Shown here piece after piece: positions 1 to 9,310 of a DNA stretch of 64,000 nucleotides (position 1 is its first letter; each line of letters opens with the position of its first letter). Origin of the DNA: Methylobacterium sp. J-030. Lineage in GTDB: Bacteria; Pseudomonadota; Alphaproteobacteria; Rhizobiales; Beijerinckiaceae. Under the pieces are notes generated by a model. It saw only the letters and a list, made by a program, of their open reading frames with translations, was not told where the DNA came from and made no database searches. The stretch is taken from positions 1-64,000 of the forward strand of contig NZ_JAKSYM010000226.1 of assembly GCF_022829545.1 (NCBI RefSeq). The letters are read 5' to 3'. The position numbers were made by a program, and so were the translations under genes.

Positions 1-12
1 GGCGAGGCGCGC

Positions 13-1050
<1,038 letters not shown>

Positions 1051-1155
1051 TCAAGGCGAGCTTTCCCGGGCGATACTGGGCCCTGCCCGCGAAGACGTCG
1101 GGATTGCAGTTTCCAGCAGGGAGCGCACATGCAATCGCGGAGCGACGACGCGTGT

Positions 1156-2082
1156 CTATGGATGCTCCAGCCAGTCTTGCACGCCCGTGATCGTCCGGAA
1201 CTCCTCCAGCGCGTGAACCCTGGCGTCCGGCAATGTCGACCGGGCCATGGTGGCGAGGGCATGCCCGGGGCCGAGCTCCAGCACGCGGTCGGCCCCGTAC
1301 TCGCGACAGGCCTCTAGGCAGGCGGCCCAATCGATGCACTGCGCGATCTGCGTCGCCAGTTTGTCCAACCCGTGATCGTTTCGAAACACGACCGCGCCGT
1401 CGAGCCCGCTCACCAGGCGCGGCGCGCCCAGCGCTGGGCGGCGCACTGGCGTCCGGCGCAGGGCCTCCCGGAACGCCTCCGCGGCGTCCCGCAGTCGCGG
1501 CGTATGCGACGGAGTGTGCACCGGAAGGATTGCTGCGCGCTGCGCCCCGCGCGCGTGCGCCGCGCGGCACAGCGCCTCCAGCGCATCGCGCGCGCCCCCT
1601 ACGACGCCGCTATCGGCGGCGTTGCGGATGGCGAGATGGCATCCGTGCGCGGTGGCAAGAGCGTCGAGGGCGTCGAGTCCGAGGCCCCGAATGCCCGCCA
1701 GCGCGAACCCGGTGCCCGAGGCGGCGTCCATGGCCTCCGCCCGTCGCGCGGCGAGTCTCAGCACGTCCGTCGGCTCGAGACGTCCGGCGACGCCCCAGGC
1801 CGCGAGATCGCCGATGCTGTAGCCTGCCACGATCGTGCGTTCCACGGGGGCGGCCCCCAACGCCTGCCAGCCGGCGAGCGCGGCGACGCAGCACAGGATC
1901 TGGCCGGTTCGGTTTTCGTGCAGGGCGTCGCCCCCCCTACGCGCGACCTCGCGGGGGTCGACGTCACCGAGCAGCGGTTTGGCCGCGGCGAAGATCGCCT
2001 GCGCCGCGGGGTGGTCGGCCGTCAGGTCGAACATCCCCGGATTCTGGCCGCCCTGACCGGAGAGAAGGAGCGCCAGCGTCAT
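1156..2082 (-). CDS. mdcH: Malonate decarboxylase malonyl transferase subunit MdcH
   Basis: MdcH is an acyltransferase that loads malonyl groups from malonyl-CoA onto the acyl-carrier subunit MdcC and so starts the catalytic cycle of the malonate decarboxylase. The 308-residue protein has the fold of FabD-type malonyl transferases: LLSGQGGQNPGMF at the start, the nucleophile elbow GYSIG with Ser at about residue 89, and the late motif ELGPGHALATM. The start ATG overlaps the mdcG stop by four bases, so translation is probably coupled. It is the last gene of the mdcA-C-D-E-G-H run. Its place and length fit MdcH better than fatty-acid FabD. Confidence 0.93.
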   Translation of the reverse strand: MTLALLLSGQGGQNPGMFDLTADHPAAQAIFAAAKPLLGDVDPREVARRGGDALHENRTGQILCCVAALAGWQALGAAPVERTIVAGYSIGDLAAWGVAGRLEPTDVLRLAARRAEAMDAASGTGFALAGIRGLGLDALDALATAHGCHLAIRNAADSGVVGGARDALEALCRAAHARGAQRAAILPVHTPSHTPRLRDAAEAFREALRRTPVRRPALGAPRLVSGLDGAVVFRNDHGLDKLATQIAQCIDWAACLEACREYGADRVLELGPGHALATMARSTLPDARVHALEEFRTITGVQDWLEHP

Positions 2083-2738
2083 GCATTCCTCGATCCGCGC
2101 AAACCGGCAACTGCTCTGAGCGTGACGCCATCGAGGCCCTTGGCCAGGATCGACCCGCCCTTCGGCGCGTCGCGCAGCTCACGCCAGTGGAGGCCGGTCC
2201 CGTCCGGAAGCAGGATCTCCCCGTCGATGCGCATCGGGGCCTCGCGTGCGATCGCGTCGAGCCCATCGAGCAGCCCTGTCGAAACCGGCTCCGGGCAGGG
2301 CCAGAGCAGGTCGAGATCCGAGGTCGGGCCGAGATAGGTGAGGCCGGTGACGGCCTGCCAGAGCACGCTGCCGAAGGGCCGTGGCGCGAGGCCGTGACCG
2401 CGTCCGAGCGCGAGGAGCGCGGCGATGGTCGCGTGCCAGGCTGCCGGGGCGTACTCGCGGGTCGCTGACAGATCGGGAGGGGCCATCGGCGTCAACGCGG
2501 CGGCCGGCAGGGCGAGACCGATCCGCCGCTTGCCGTCCGCGGGCGGCATCGGCAGGCCGAGGGGGATTGCTGTGCCGGCTTCCCCCGGCACGCGCCGCCG
2601 CACGATCAGCGGACGTCCAGCGTCAGCCCATCCGTCGAGTTGCCGGAGGCCCGTGAGATCCGGCCGGGTCTTCAGCCATGCCGCCCAGGCTGACGGATCG
2701 ACCCGCACGAGATCGTGGCGCCCAAAGGTCCCGGACAA
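2079..2738 (-). CDS. mdcG: Malonate decarboxylase holo-ACP synthase MdcG
   Basis: MdcG transfers the phosphoribosyl-dephospho-CoA prosthetic group onto a serine of apo-MdcC. The 219-residue protein shows the nucleotidyltransferase signature PTSDLDLLW, with the metal-binding pair Asp141 and Asp143, and a conserved GSVLWQAVTG stretch just before it. The start is a TTG preceded by GAGG six bases upstream; no better ATG or GTG exists. Only 8 bp separate it from mdcE, and it overlaps mdcH by 4 bp. Its substrate is normally made by MdcB, which is not encoded in this locus. Confidence 0.92.
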   Translation of the reverse strand: MSGTFGRHDLVRVDPSAWAAWLKTRPDLTGLRQLDGWADAGRPLIVRRRVPGEAGTAIPLGLPMPPADGKRRIGLALPAAALTPMAPPDLSATREYAPAAWHATIAALLALGRGHGLAPRPFGSVLWQAVTGLTYLGPTSDLDLLWPCPEPVSTGLLDGLDAIAREAPMRIDGEILLPDGTGLHWRELRDAPKGGSILAKGLDGVTLRAVAGLRGSRNA

Positions 2739-2746
2739 GGCCGGCC

Positions 2747-3463
2747 TCAGCCGCGCCGGGCCTGATCGATCACCGCCGCGGCGACGGCACGCGCCACCGG
2801 GCGGCCACCGCGCTCCGCGCCCAGGCGGTCGCGGACATCACCGGGCTCCATCCCGGTGATGAGGTCGCGGATCTGATCACCCAGAGGTTTGCCCGGATCG
2901 AGGACGACGTGCACGGCGCCGGTCGCCACCATGTTGTCGAGGCCCGGGGCGAAGACCGGTGTCGATTTCGCCATCTGCTCGAGCTTGTCGAGGGGCAGCT
3001 TGGTCACCCGGGCGACCGAGGGCAGATCCATCACGCTCGGGTTGGCTCCCGGCAGAGCCGCCAGCACCCGCGTGGCCAGCGCCGTCGCGATGAAGGCGCC
3101 CGCGGCCGAGTGGCCGTAGATCAGCCCGATCGTCGGATGGCCCGACCGATCCGCCAGAAGCAACGCCTTGGCGAGATGGGCGAGGCATTCGTTCAGCCCC
3201 AGCAGCTCGTCCCGCCGGCTCATGCGCTGGCTGTCCGAATCGACCGCCACCAGGATCGGGCTCCGATCGCCCTTACGGATCGCATCGAGGACAATGCGCG
3301 ACAGTCGAAGTGCCCCGTCGACCCCAAGCGGCGTATCGCCATCGATGCCGACGACGGTGATCCGGCCGTCCGCGAACGGCCCGGTGCCGCTCACCAGCCC
3401 GTCCTCGACCGTGACGTCGTGCCCGTTCGGAAACAGCGAGGCGAGGATCTCAGCGAGCGTCAT
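2747..3463 (-). CDS. mdcE: Malonate decarboxylase gamma subunit MdcE
   Basis: MdcE pairs with MdcD to form the carboxy-lyase that removes CO2 from malonyl-S-MdcC. The 238-residue protein has a crotonase/carboxyltransferase fold, with the glycine-rich stretch IYGHSAAGAFIATALATR near residue 105, the usual oxyanion-hole region. I chose the ATG at 3463 because the protein then begins MTLAEILASLFP. The open frame continues upstream but that part is arginine-rich shadow sequence lying inside mdcD. With this start it overlaps the end of mdcD by 14 bp, so translation is probably coupled. Confidence 0.93.
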   Translation of the reverse strand: MTLAEILASLFPNGHDVTVEDGLVSGTGPFADGRITVVGIDGDTPLGVDGALRLSRIVLDAIRKGDRSPILVAVDSDSQRMSRRDELLGLNECLAHLAKALLLADRSGHPTIGLIYGHSAAGAFIATALATRVLAALPGANPSVMDLPSVARVTKLPLDKLEQMAKSTPVFAPGLDNMVATGAVHVVLDPGKPLGDQIRDLITGMEPGDVRDRLGAERGGRPVARAVAAAVIDQARRG

Positions 3464-4379
3464 GGTCTGCCTCCCTGACCCGGGCCACGGTCGCCTCGAA
3501 GGCGTCCGTATCCATCGCCGGCACCGTCTCCGGGTCGTTGACACCGAGACGCCGCCAGACATCCGTGGCATCGCGGCAATCGCCGAAGCGGGCGATCCGG
3601 TCTTCGAGCCGCGCCTGCTCGGCCTCCAGGGTGGCGAGGTCGAAGGCTGGGGCCCGGCCGATCAGCCCCAGGGCGGCCCGCCGGAAGGCAAAGACCGTAT
3701 CCGCGCAGAACGCGTCGGCCCCGCCGGTAAGCCGGCGGTGCTTGCCGCCCATCGTCCGCCAGACGAGCGCCCGGTCGCGGGAATCGAATTCCTCCGCCCC
3801 CTTGTTGGTCTCGATCACCTCCGGCCCGGAAACCGAGATGCGGCCGCTCTCCGAGACGGCGAGACGCGAGCAGGTGCCGGCGATCAGGCCGCCGCCGCCG
3901 TAGCAGCCGGCCCGCCCGCCGATCAGCCCGATCACCGGGATGCCGGCCGCGCGGACCTCCACGATCGCCCGCATGGTCTCGGCGATGGCGGTCTCGCCGG
4001 CATTGGCCTCCTGCAGGCGCACGCCGCCGGTATCGAACAGGATCAGCACCGCCTTCGGCTTCAGGTCGAGGGCGGCGCGCAGCAGGCCGACCAGCTTGCC
4101 CCCGTGGATCTCGCCGAAGGCTCCGCCCATGAAGCGGCCCTCCTGGGCGGCGATCAGGACGGGGCCTCCGTCGAGGGTCGCGCGGCCGACCACGATGCCG
4201 TCGTCGAAGGCGCGCGGCAGGTCGAACAGCGGCAGGTGCGGGCTCATCCGCCGCTCGGTCGGCGGCAAGAATTCCTGAAAGCTGCCCGGATCGGCCAGCG
4301 CCGCCACGCGCTGGCGGGCGGTCGCCTCGTACCAGCTCAGGGCGTCCGGATCGATGCTCGCGGCGCGGTCGCCAGCCAT
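3450..4379 (-). CDS. mdcD: Malonate decarboxylase beta subunit MdcD
   Basis: MdcD is the second carboxy-lyase subunit, homologous to the carboxyltransferase beta subunit of acyl-CoA carboxylases. Of its 309 residues, the stretch VLILFDTGGVRLQEANAGE around residue 125 and IGGRAGCYGGGGLIAGTCS around residue 153 match the family's glycine-rich acyl-thioester site. The start lies 2 bp after the mdcC stop, and the end overlaps mdcE by 14 bp. A separate biotin carrier is absent nearby, which agrees with the biotin-independent (soluble) version of the enzyme. Confidence 0.94.
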   Translation of the reverse strand: MAGDRAASIDPDALSWYEATARQRVAALADPGSFQEFLPPTERRMSPHLPLFDLPRAFDDGIVVGRATLDGGPVLIAAQEGRFMGGAFGEIHGGKLVGLLRAALDLKPKAVLILFDTGGVRLQEANAGETAIAETMRAIVEVRAAGIPVIGLIGGRAGCYGGGGLIAGTCSRLAVSESGRISVSGPEVIETNKGAEEFDSRDRALVWRTMGGKHRRLTGGADAFCADTVFAFRRAALGLIGRAPAFDLATLEAEQARLEDRIARFGDCRDATDVWRRLGVNDPETVPAMDTDAFEATVARVREADHDAR

Positions 4380-4381
4380 GG

Positions 4382-4690
4382 TCAGGCCTCCATCAGCCGG
4401 GCGCCCTGGAGCAGGCGCAGCGACACGGTATCGGGGCGGGCACCACCGTCGTTGATGCTGATCCGGATGCCGCCGGGCTGCGCCCGGGCCACGAAATCGG
4501 CCACCACCGCCTCCCAGACGTCGCCGTAGCCGGCGATCGGCGTCTCGATGGCGATCTCGCAGGCATCCGGCGGCAGGACGCGTTCCAGCAGGATCTCCAG
4601 ATTGCCGGAGGCGACCACCCCGATGATCGCGTTCGGCACCGAGCCGGGCAGCGGCTTGTGCGTGGTGTGGCGGAAGGTCAGGGATTCCAT
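4382..4690 (-). CDS. mdcC: Malonate decarboxylase acyl carrier subunit MdcC
   Basis: MdcC is the small acyl carrier of the complex; acetyl and malonyl groups ride on its phosphoribosyl-dephospho-CoA arm. At 102 residues it has the expected length. The conserved prosthetic-group site is visible as VVASGNLEILLE, with the modified serine most likely Ser28. It sits 2 bp before mdcD. The 191 bp between it and mdcA contain a large imperfect palindrome rather than mdcB. In several other bacteria mdcB lies between mdcA and mdcC. Confidence 0.93.
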   Translation of the reverse strand: MESLTFRHTTHKPLPGSVPNAIIGVVASGNLEILLERVLPPDACEIAIETPIAGYGDVWEAVVADFVARAQPGGIRISINDGGARPDTVSLRLLQGARLMEA

Positions 4691-4731
4691 GGCCGGTTCC
4701 GTGAAAGTGGATCCTCGATCCAGACCGAAAA

Positions 4732-4844
4732 CCTCATCCTGAGGTGTTGAAGCGTCGCGGAGGCCTCGAAGCGCCCTCCAGAGGCCACTGCGATCCCGGG
4801 AGCCCGCGTTCGAGGCCCGCTGGCGCGGTCACCTCGGGATGAGG
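4732..4844. repeat. REP-like imperfect palindrome between mdcC and mdcA
   Basis: The arms CCTCATCCTGAGGTG at 4732-4746 and CACCTCGGGATGAGG at 4830-4844 are inverted copies with one mismatch. Inside them, GCCTCGAA and TTCGAGGC-type pieces pair again, so the 113 bp can fold into a long branched hairpin. The left arm is itself near-palindromic. Such CTCATCCTGAGG units are familiar as dispersed extragenic palindromes in related alphaproteobacterial genomes, but copy number cannot be judged from this window. In the mdc transcript it could act as an attenuator or as an RNA-stability element. Confidence 0.7.
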
Positions 4845-4881
4845 GCATTGATTGGCGTAGGCCTGTGCATCGCACGCCCCA

Positions 4882-6528
4882 TCACCAGTTCCGGAACTTC
4901 GCCGGTGGCTCGTACAGTCCGCCGGACCAGTGCACCAAGTCCTTGATCGACTTCGCGGCCAGCAACGCCCGGTCGGCGTCAAGCGGCTCGATGCCGAGAT
5001 CCTCCGGCCGGCGGATGATGCCCCGGGCACGCAGTTCCTCGACCTTCGCCCGGTCGCGGCCGCGGCCCACCTCGGTGTAGCCGGCCACGCCCCGAATCGC
5101 CTGCTCGCGCTCATCGGCATCCCGGCAGAGCAGGAGATTGGCGATGCCCTCCTCACTGACGATGTGGGTGACGTCGTCGGCGTAGATCATGACCGGCGCC
5201 AGTTCGAGCCCGATCTTTCTGGCGAGTTCCAGGGCGTCGAGCTTCTCAACGAAAGTCGGCACCAGTTTGTCGCCAAACGTCTCGACCAGCTGCACGACAA
5301 GCTTGCGCCCGCGCATCAGCGCCGGATCGCCCACGATCTGCCCCTCGCGTCCCGCCTTCATCCAGGCATCGGACGGATGGCGGCGGCCATGCGGATCGGA
5401 GCCCATGTTGGGCGCCCCGCCGAAGCCGGCGACCCGCGACTGCGTGACCGTCGAGGAATGGCCCATCAGGTCGATCTGGAGCGTCGCGCCAATGAACATG
5501 TCGCAGGCGTAAAGTCCGGCCGTCTGGCAGAATGCCCGGTTCGAGCGCAGGCTTCCGTCCGCGCCGGTGAAGAAGATGTCTGGGCGCTCGCGGATGTAGC
5601 GGTCCATGCCGACTTCGGAGCCGAAACAATGGACCTGCTTCACCCAGCCCGACTCGATCGCCGGGATCAGCGTGGGGTGCGGGTTGAGCGCCCAATGGGT
5701 GGCGATCTTTCCCTTCAATCCGAGCTTCTCGCCATAAGTCGGCAGCAGCAGCTCGATCGCCGCCGTGCCGAAGCCGATCCCATGATTGAGGCGGCGGATG
5801 CCGTATTCCGCATAGATCCCCTTGATGGCCATCATGGCGATCAGGATCTGCGTCTCCGTCATCGCCGCCGGGTCGCGGGTGAACAGCGGTTCCACGTAGA
5901 ACGGCTTGTCGGCCTCGACCACGAAATCCACGCGGTCGCCCGGGATATCGACCCGGGGCACCCTGTCGACGATCTGGTTCACCTGCGCGACCACGACGCC
6001 GTTCTTGAAGGCGGTCGCCTCCACAACTGTGGGCGTGTCCTCGGTGTTGGGACCCGTGTAGAGATTGCCGTTCCGGTCGGCCGAGACACCTGCAATCAGC
6101 GCCACGTTGGGTGTCAGGTCGATGAAGTAACGGGCGAACAATTCGAGGTAGGTATGGACTGCCCCGAGTTCGATCTGCCCGCCGTACAGCATCTTGGCGA
6201 TGCGGGCGCCCTGGGGACCGGAATAGGAATAGTCGAGCCTCTTGGCGATGCCGGTCTCGAACACGTCGAGGTGTTCCGGCAAGACGATGCCGGATTGGAC
6301 CATGTGGAGATCGTGGATCTTGGCGGGATCGCAGGCGCTGAGGCCCCGGGCCAAGCAGTCTGCCTGCTTCTGGTTGTCGCCTTCGAGGCAGACGCGATCC
6401 CCCGGTCGGAGGATCACTTCGAGCAGATCGACGACGGCGCCGGCCGGCACGACCTTGCCCTCGGCAAAGGTGCGACCTGCCGCTATGCGGGCATCGCGCG
6501 CCTGCCTCTCGCCGCGCCACTCGGTCAT
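4882..6528 (-). CDS. mdcA: Malonate decarboxylase alpha subunit MdcA
   Basis: MdcA is the acetyl-S-ACP:malonate transferase. It exchanges the acetyl group on MdcC for malonate and releases acetate. From the ATG at 6528 the protein has 548 residues, the usual family size, and reads as a CoA-transferase-type protein with conserved stretches such as LEGDNQKQADCLARGL, MLYGGQIELGAVHTYLE and GFGGAPNMGSDPHGRR. A TTG at 6561 in the same frame is possible. The ATG is preferred because GGGAG lies seven bases upstream of it. It is the first gene of the minus-strand mdc run and is divergent from madL. Confidence 0.95.
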   Translation of the reverse strand: MTEWRGERQARDARIAAGRTFAEGKVVPAGAVVDLLEVILRPGDRVCLEGDNQKQADCLARGLSACDPAKIHDLHMVQSGIVLPEHLDVFETGIAKRLDYSYSGPQGARIAKMLYGGQIELGAVHTYLELFARYFIDLTPNVALIAGVSADRNGNLYTGPNTEDTPTVVEATAFKNGVVVAQVNQIVDRVPRVDIPGDRVDFVVEADKPFYVEPLFTRDPAAMTETQILIAMMAIKGIYAEYGIRRLNHGIGFGTAAIELLLPTYGEKLGLKGKIATHWALNPHPTLIPAIESGWVKQVHCFGSEVGMDRYIRERPDIFFTGADGSLRSNRAFCQTAGLYACDMFIGATLQIDLMGHSSTVTQSRVAGFGGAPNMGSDPHGRRHPSDAWMKAGREGQIVGDPALMRGRKLVVQLVETFGDKLVPTFVEKLDALELARKIGLELAPVMIYADDVTHIVSEEGIANLLLCRDADEREQAIRGVAGYTEVGRGRDRAKVEELRARGIIRRPEDLGIEPLDADRALLAAKSIKDLVHWSGGLYEPPAKFRNW

Positions 6529-6755
6529 CCGCGCGCTCCCATCTCGTATGCCAACCAACAAGTAGCGCGCCGCTCGGTATTTTCAAACCGGATCTGATCA
6601 CGGTTTCGTATACGGGATTGCCAGACTGTCAACATCCTGCATACTCGCTGCAAAGGCCGACAGGGCACAATCAAGAGGAGACGTTCCATGCTGAGCGCGT
6701 CGAGACCGGCGCCGTTGTGCGCCCGCATGCCGACAGAGGCACGGGGACGAATCCG
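6529..6755. promoter_or_regulatory. Divergent mdcA/madL control region with candidate GntR operators
   Basis: This 227 bp region lies between the divergent mdcA and madL genes and should hold both promoters. The perfect palindrome CGTATACG is at 6607-6614, within TTTCGTATACGGGA. Two further half-site-like words are CGTATGCC at 6545-6552 and GCATAC at 6648-6653. GTAT/ATAC-centred palindromes are typical operators of FadR-subfamily GntR regulators, and such a regulator is encoded at 8108. The assignment to that regulator is inference. Confidence 0.5.
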
Positions 6756-7214
6756 ATGATCGTCCTGGGTGTCGCGCTCCTCGCCGGCTGTACGCTGATC
6801 GGTGTCTATCTCGGCGACCTCCTGGGCGTGCTGCTCGGCGTGAAGGCCAATGTCGGCGGCGTCGGCATTGCGATGATCCTGCTCATCGCGGCGCGGCTCT
6901 GGCTGTCCCGCCGGGGCCGGCTGACCAAGGGCGTCCAGTTCGGCGTGGAGTTCTGGGCCGGCATGTATATCCCGATCGTGGTCGCCATGGCCGCCCAGCA
7001 GAACGTGGTCGCCGCGATGAGCGGCGGCCCGATCGTGCTGATCGCCGCGACGGGATCGCTGGTCCTGTGCTTCGGCGCAGTGGCCCTGCTCAGTCGGATC
7101 GGGCGCCAGGATCCCGGCAGCGCCGCGGTCGAGCATGGCGGATCGGTGATCGAGGGCGACGCGGAACCGGTCGCGGTCGGCCGGCCCGCGGCCTCCCTGG
7201 CCGGGAAGGAATGA
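6756..7214 (+). CDS. madL: Malonate transporter subunit MadL
   Basis: MadL is the smaller subunit of the two-component malonate:sodium symporter. The 152-residue protein starts MIVLGVALLAG and has about four hydrophobic segments (roughly residues 1-20, 25-45, 65-85 and 90-110), followed by a hydrophilic tail. The upstream frame extension is not membrane-like, so I placed the start at the ATG after ACGGGGACGA. Its stop overlaps a possible madM start. Divergence from mdcA implies co-regulation of uptake and decarboxylation. Confidence 0.92.
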   Translation: MIVLGVALLAGCTLIGVYLGDLLGVLLGVKANVGGVGIAMILLIAARLWLSRRGRLTKGVQFGVEFWAGMYIPIVVAMAAQQNVVAAMSGGPIVLIAATGSLVLCFGAVALLSRIGRQDPGSAAVEHGGSVIEGDAEPVAVGRPAASLAGKE

Positions 7215-7219
7215 GCGCC

Positions 7220-7996
7220 ATGGACCACACGATCTGGCACGGCATCGAGCATGTCTTCGTCGAGCAGAGCCTCGTCGCCGCGTTCGCGGTGATCGGGGCG
7301 CTGATCCTCGTCTCGAATTACGCCGCCAAGCACCTCACCAACGGGCGGGTCCACGGGTCCGCCATCGCGATCGTGCTGGGCCTCGTGCTGGCTTATGTCG
7401 GCGGCCTCCATACCGGCGGGAAGAAGGGGCTCGCCGACATACCCGCGCTGGCCGGCATCGGCCTGATGGGTGGGGCAATGCTGCGGGACTTCGCCATCGT
7501 GGCCACCGCCTTCGAGGTGGACGTGGTCGAGGCCCGGCGCGCCGGGTTGCTCGGCGTGCTCGCCCTCGCCCTCGGGACGATCCTGCCCTTCATCGTCGGC
7601 ACCCTGACGGCGGTCGCCTTCGGATATCACGATGCGGTCTCGATCACGACGATCGGCGCAGGCGCGATCACCTACATCGTGGGCCCTGTGACCGGCGCGG
7701 CGATCGGCGCGGATTCGACGGTCATGGCGCTCTCGATCGCGACCGGCGTGACCAAAGCCGTCATGGTGATGGTCGGCACGCCGCTGGTGGCCCGGCTGAT
7801 CGGACTCGACAATCCGCGCTCGGCGATGGCCTACGGCGGGCTGATGGGGACGGTGAGCGGCGTGGCCGGGGGGCTCGCCGCGACCGACCCCAAACTGGTG
7901 CCCTACGGGGCCCTGACGGCGACCTTCCACACCGGCATCGGTTGTCTTGTCGGGCCGTCGATCCTGTTCCTTGCGGTGCGAGCGCTGGTCGGCTGA
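7220..7996 (+). CDS. madM: Malonate transporter subunit MadM
   Basis: MadM is the larger, polytopic subunit of the malonate:sodium symporter. The protein begins MDHTIWHGIEHVF and carries about seven or eight hydrophobic segments. Small-residue-rich stretches include GLMGGAMLRDFAIVATAFEV and ITTIGAGAITYIVGPVTGAA. Two starts are possible. The ATG at 7211 overlaps the madL stop in ATGA, but GGGAAGGA directly abuts it with no spacing. The ATG at 7220 has that ribosome site at proper distance, so I chose it (258 residues). Confidence 0.92.
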   Translation: MDHTIWHGIEHVFVEQSLVAAFAVIGALILVSNYAAKHLTNGRVHGSAIAIVLGLVLAYVGGLHTGGKKGLADIPALAGIGLMGGAMLRDFAIVATAFEVDVVEARRAGLLGVLALALGTILPFIVGTLTAVAFGYHDAVSITTIGAGAITYIVGPVTGAAIGADSTVMALSIATGVTKAVMVMVGTPLVARLIGLDNPRSAMAYGGLMGTVSGVAGGLAATDPKLVPYGALTATFHTGIGCLVGPSILFLAVRALVG

Positions 7997-8107
7997 TCGG
8001 CACCGCGCTGTGCCGGAGCGCGCAACGCAGTGGATGAGGAAGGAGGACTGCTTCGTTTGCCCCATAGAACTGAAGCCGCAGCGCGCGAATTGGTTTAGGA
8101 ACGTTCG

Positions 8108-8776
8108 ATGCACGGCGACTTTCAGAAGATCGACACGGGACTGCTCTCGGACCGGATCCGCGACGCGCTCACCGATGCCATCGCGTCCGGCTCGATCGCG
8201 GCCGGCACGGCGCTCGACGAGCAAAATCTCGCGCAGCGCTACGGCGCCTCGCGCACGCCTGTCCGGGAGGCCCTGCGGCAGCTCGCGGCATCGGGACTCG
8301 TAGAGATTCGGCCGCGCAGGGGTGTCGTCGTCGCGCGGCTGACGCCGCAGCGCATCGCCGACATGTTCGAGACCACCGCCGAGATCGAGGCGATGTGTGC
8401 GCGTCTTGCGACCTATCGGATGACTCCCCTCGAACGGGGCCAGCTGATGGAGCTTCACGCCGATTCCGCGAACGCGGTCCGGGACGGCGACCTCGACGCC
8501 TACGATCGCTTCAACCGCGCCTTCCACGAGGCGCTCTACACGGCGACCCACAACGGCTACATGGCCGAGCAGGCGCTGGCGATCCGGGAACGCCTCGCCG
8601 CCTTCCGCCGGACGCAGCTGCGCCACGCCGACCGGATTCGCTGCTCGCACGACGAGCACGGCGATATCCTGACGGCGATCGCCGAGGGCGACGGCGAGAC
8701 CGCCGCCCGGCGGATGCGCGCGCACATGCTGCGGGCCGCGGTTGCGCTGGGGCGCTACATCGCCGAACACGGCTGA
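8108..8776 (+). CDS. GntR-family (FCD) transcription regulator of the malonate locus
   Basis: The 222-residue protein has an N-terminal winged helix (about residues 10-75) with the recognition motif YGASRTPVREALRQLAASGL. An FCD-type ligand domain follows, with its metal-binding residues suggested by the Asp/His pattern in DAYDRFNRAFHEALY and RCSHDEHGDIL. It lies 111 bp after madM on the same strand. Regulators of this type control malonate genes in other bacteria (MdcY, MatR), so malonate or malonyl-CoA is the likely signal and the mdcA/madL gap the likely target. AGGAACG precedes the ATG closely. Confidence 0.88.
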   Translation: MHGDFQKIDTGLLSDRIRDALTDAIASGSIAAGTALDEQNLAQRYGASRTPVREALRQLAASGLVEIRPRRGVVVARLTPQRIADMFETTAEIEAMCARLATYRMTPLERGQLMELHADSANAVRDGDLDAYDRFNRAFHEALYTATHNGYMAEQALAIRERLAAFRRTQLRHADRIRCSHDEHGDILTAIAEGDGETAARRMRAHMLRAAVALGRYIAEHG

Positions 8777-8880
8777 GTCCTGCGCAGGTCGACGGCGACG
8801 CACGCGGCTGACAGGCGGCCCCGACCGCCGACACGGCACCGACTCCAACCGTCGCCGTCCGCCAGTCTCGGCGGCGCGCC

Positions 8881-8904
8881 GGTTCGGCAGCCTCAAGCCG
8901 AACC
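8881..8904 (-). terminator. Hairpin at the end of zapA
   Basis: GGTTCGGC at 8881-8888 and GCCGAACC at 8897-8904 form a perfect 8 bp stem with an 8-base loop, overlapping the last codons and stop of zapA. No T-run follows, so it is at best a weak terminator. The gntR gene converges from the other side, and only 116 bp separate the two stops. Confidence 0.35.
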
Positions 8905-9270
8905 GCGCTGTGGGAGCGATCCGAGCGCATCCGCTAATCTGCCGACCCGCTCGGCCGCCCGACCGATGCCCGCGGCGGCCCGCTCCGCATCGACCGCCCG
9001 GCCACGTTCGGCCGTTTCGGCGGCGGCCCGCAACGTCGCGTTGTCCGCTTCGAGCCCGGCAAGGCGGCGGCGCAGCTCCGCCAGTTCATCCGCAATCGTC
9101 AGCGCCGCCATCACCTGCAGGCGCATGTCGCCGATCTCGCCGAAACTCTTGCGCATCTCGCCGATGCGCCCGTCGAGGTCCGCGGCGAGCCCGGTGAGGT
9201 ACGCCTCCTCGCCCTCGCCGCAGGCCATGCGGTAGTTGCGGCCGTCGATGGTCACGTTGATCTGCGGCAT
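8893..9270 (-). CDS. zapA: Cell division protein ZapA
   Basis: ZapA promotes bundling of FtsZ filaments in the division ring. From the ATG at 9270 the protein has 125 residues: a small beta-rich head (MPQINVTIDGRNYRMACGEG) that matches alphaproteobacterial ZapA, then a long helix rich in Glu, Arg and Ala that forms the coiled-coil dimer (about residues 60-115). The frame extends upstream to 9399, but that part overlaps the preceding gene and lacks the domain. A DUF4164 gene lies 40 bp upstream, a common arrangement in this class. Confidence 0.9.
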   Translation of the reverse strand: MPQINVTIDGRNYRMACGEGEEAYLTGLAADLDGRIGEMRKSFGEIGDMRLQVMAALTIADELAELRRRLAGLEADNATLRAAAETAERGRAVDAERAAAGIGRAAERVGRLADALGSLPQRGSA

Positions 9271-9310
9271 AGGCGGCTCCGGGATAGGCTCCGAGGGACG
9301 TGAGGCCCGA

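Noticed and set aside
4930-6597. A 555-residue plus-strand frame opposite mdcA
   Set aside because: It mirrors mdcA codon structure and has no family motif or ribosome site.
8777-8892. Possible 6S RNA next to zapA
   Set aside because: 6S RNA often lies downstream of zapA in this class, but only 116 bp separate it from gntR and no long bulged hairpin of the right size is visible.
6806-8896. A 696-residue minus-strand frame opposite madL, madM and gntR
   Set aside because: It crosses three well-supported genes and is made of low-complexity Arg/Asp/Gln stretches.
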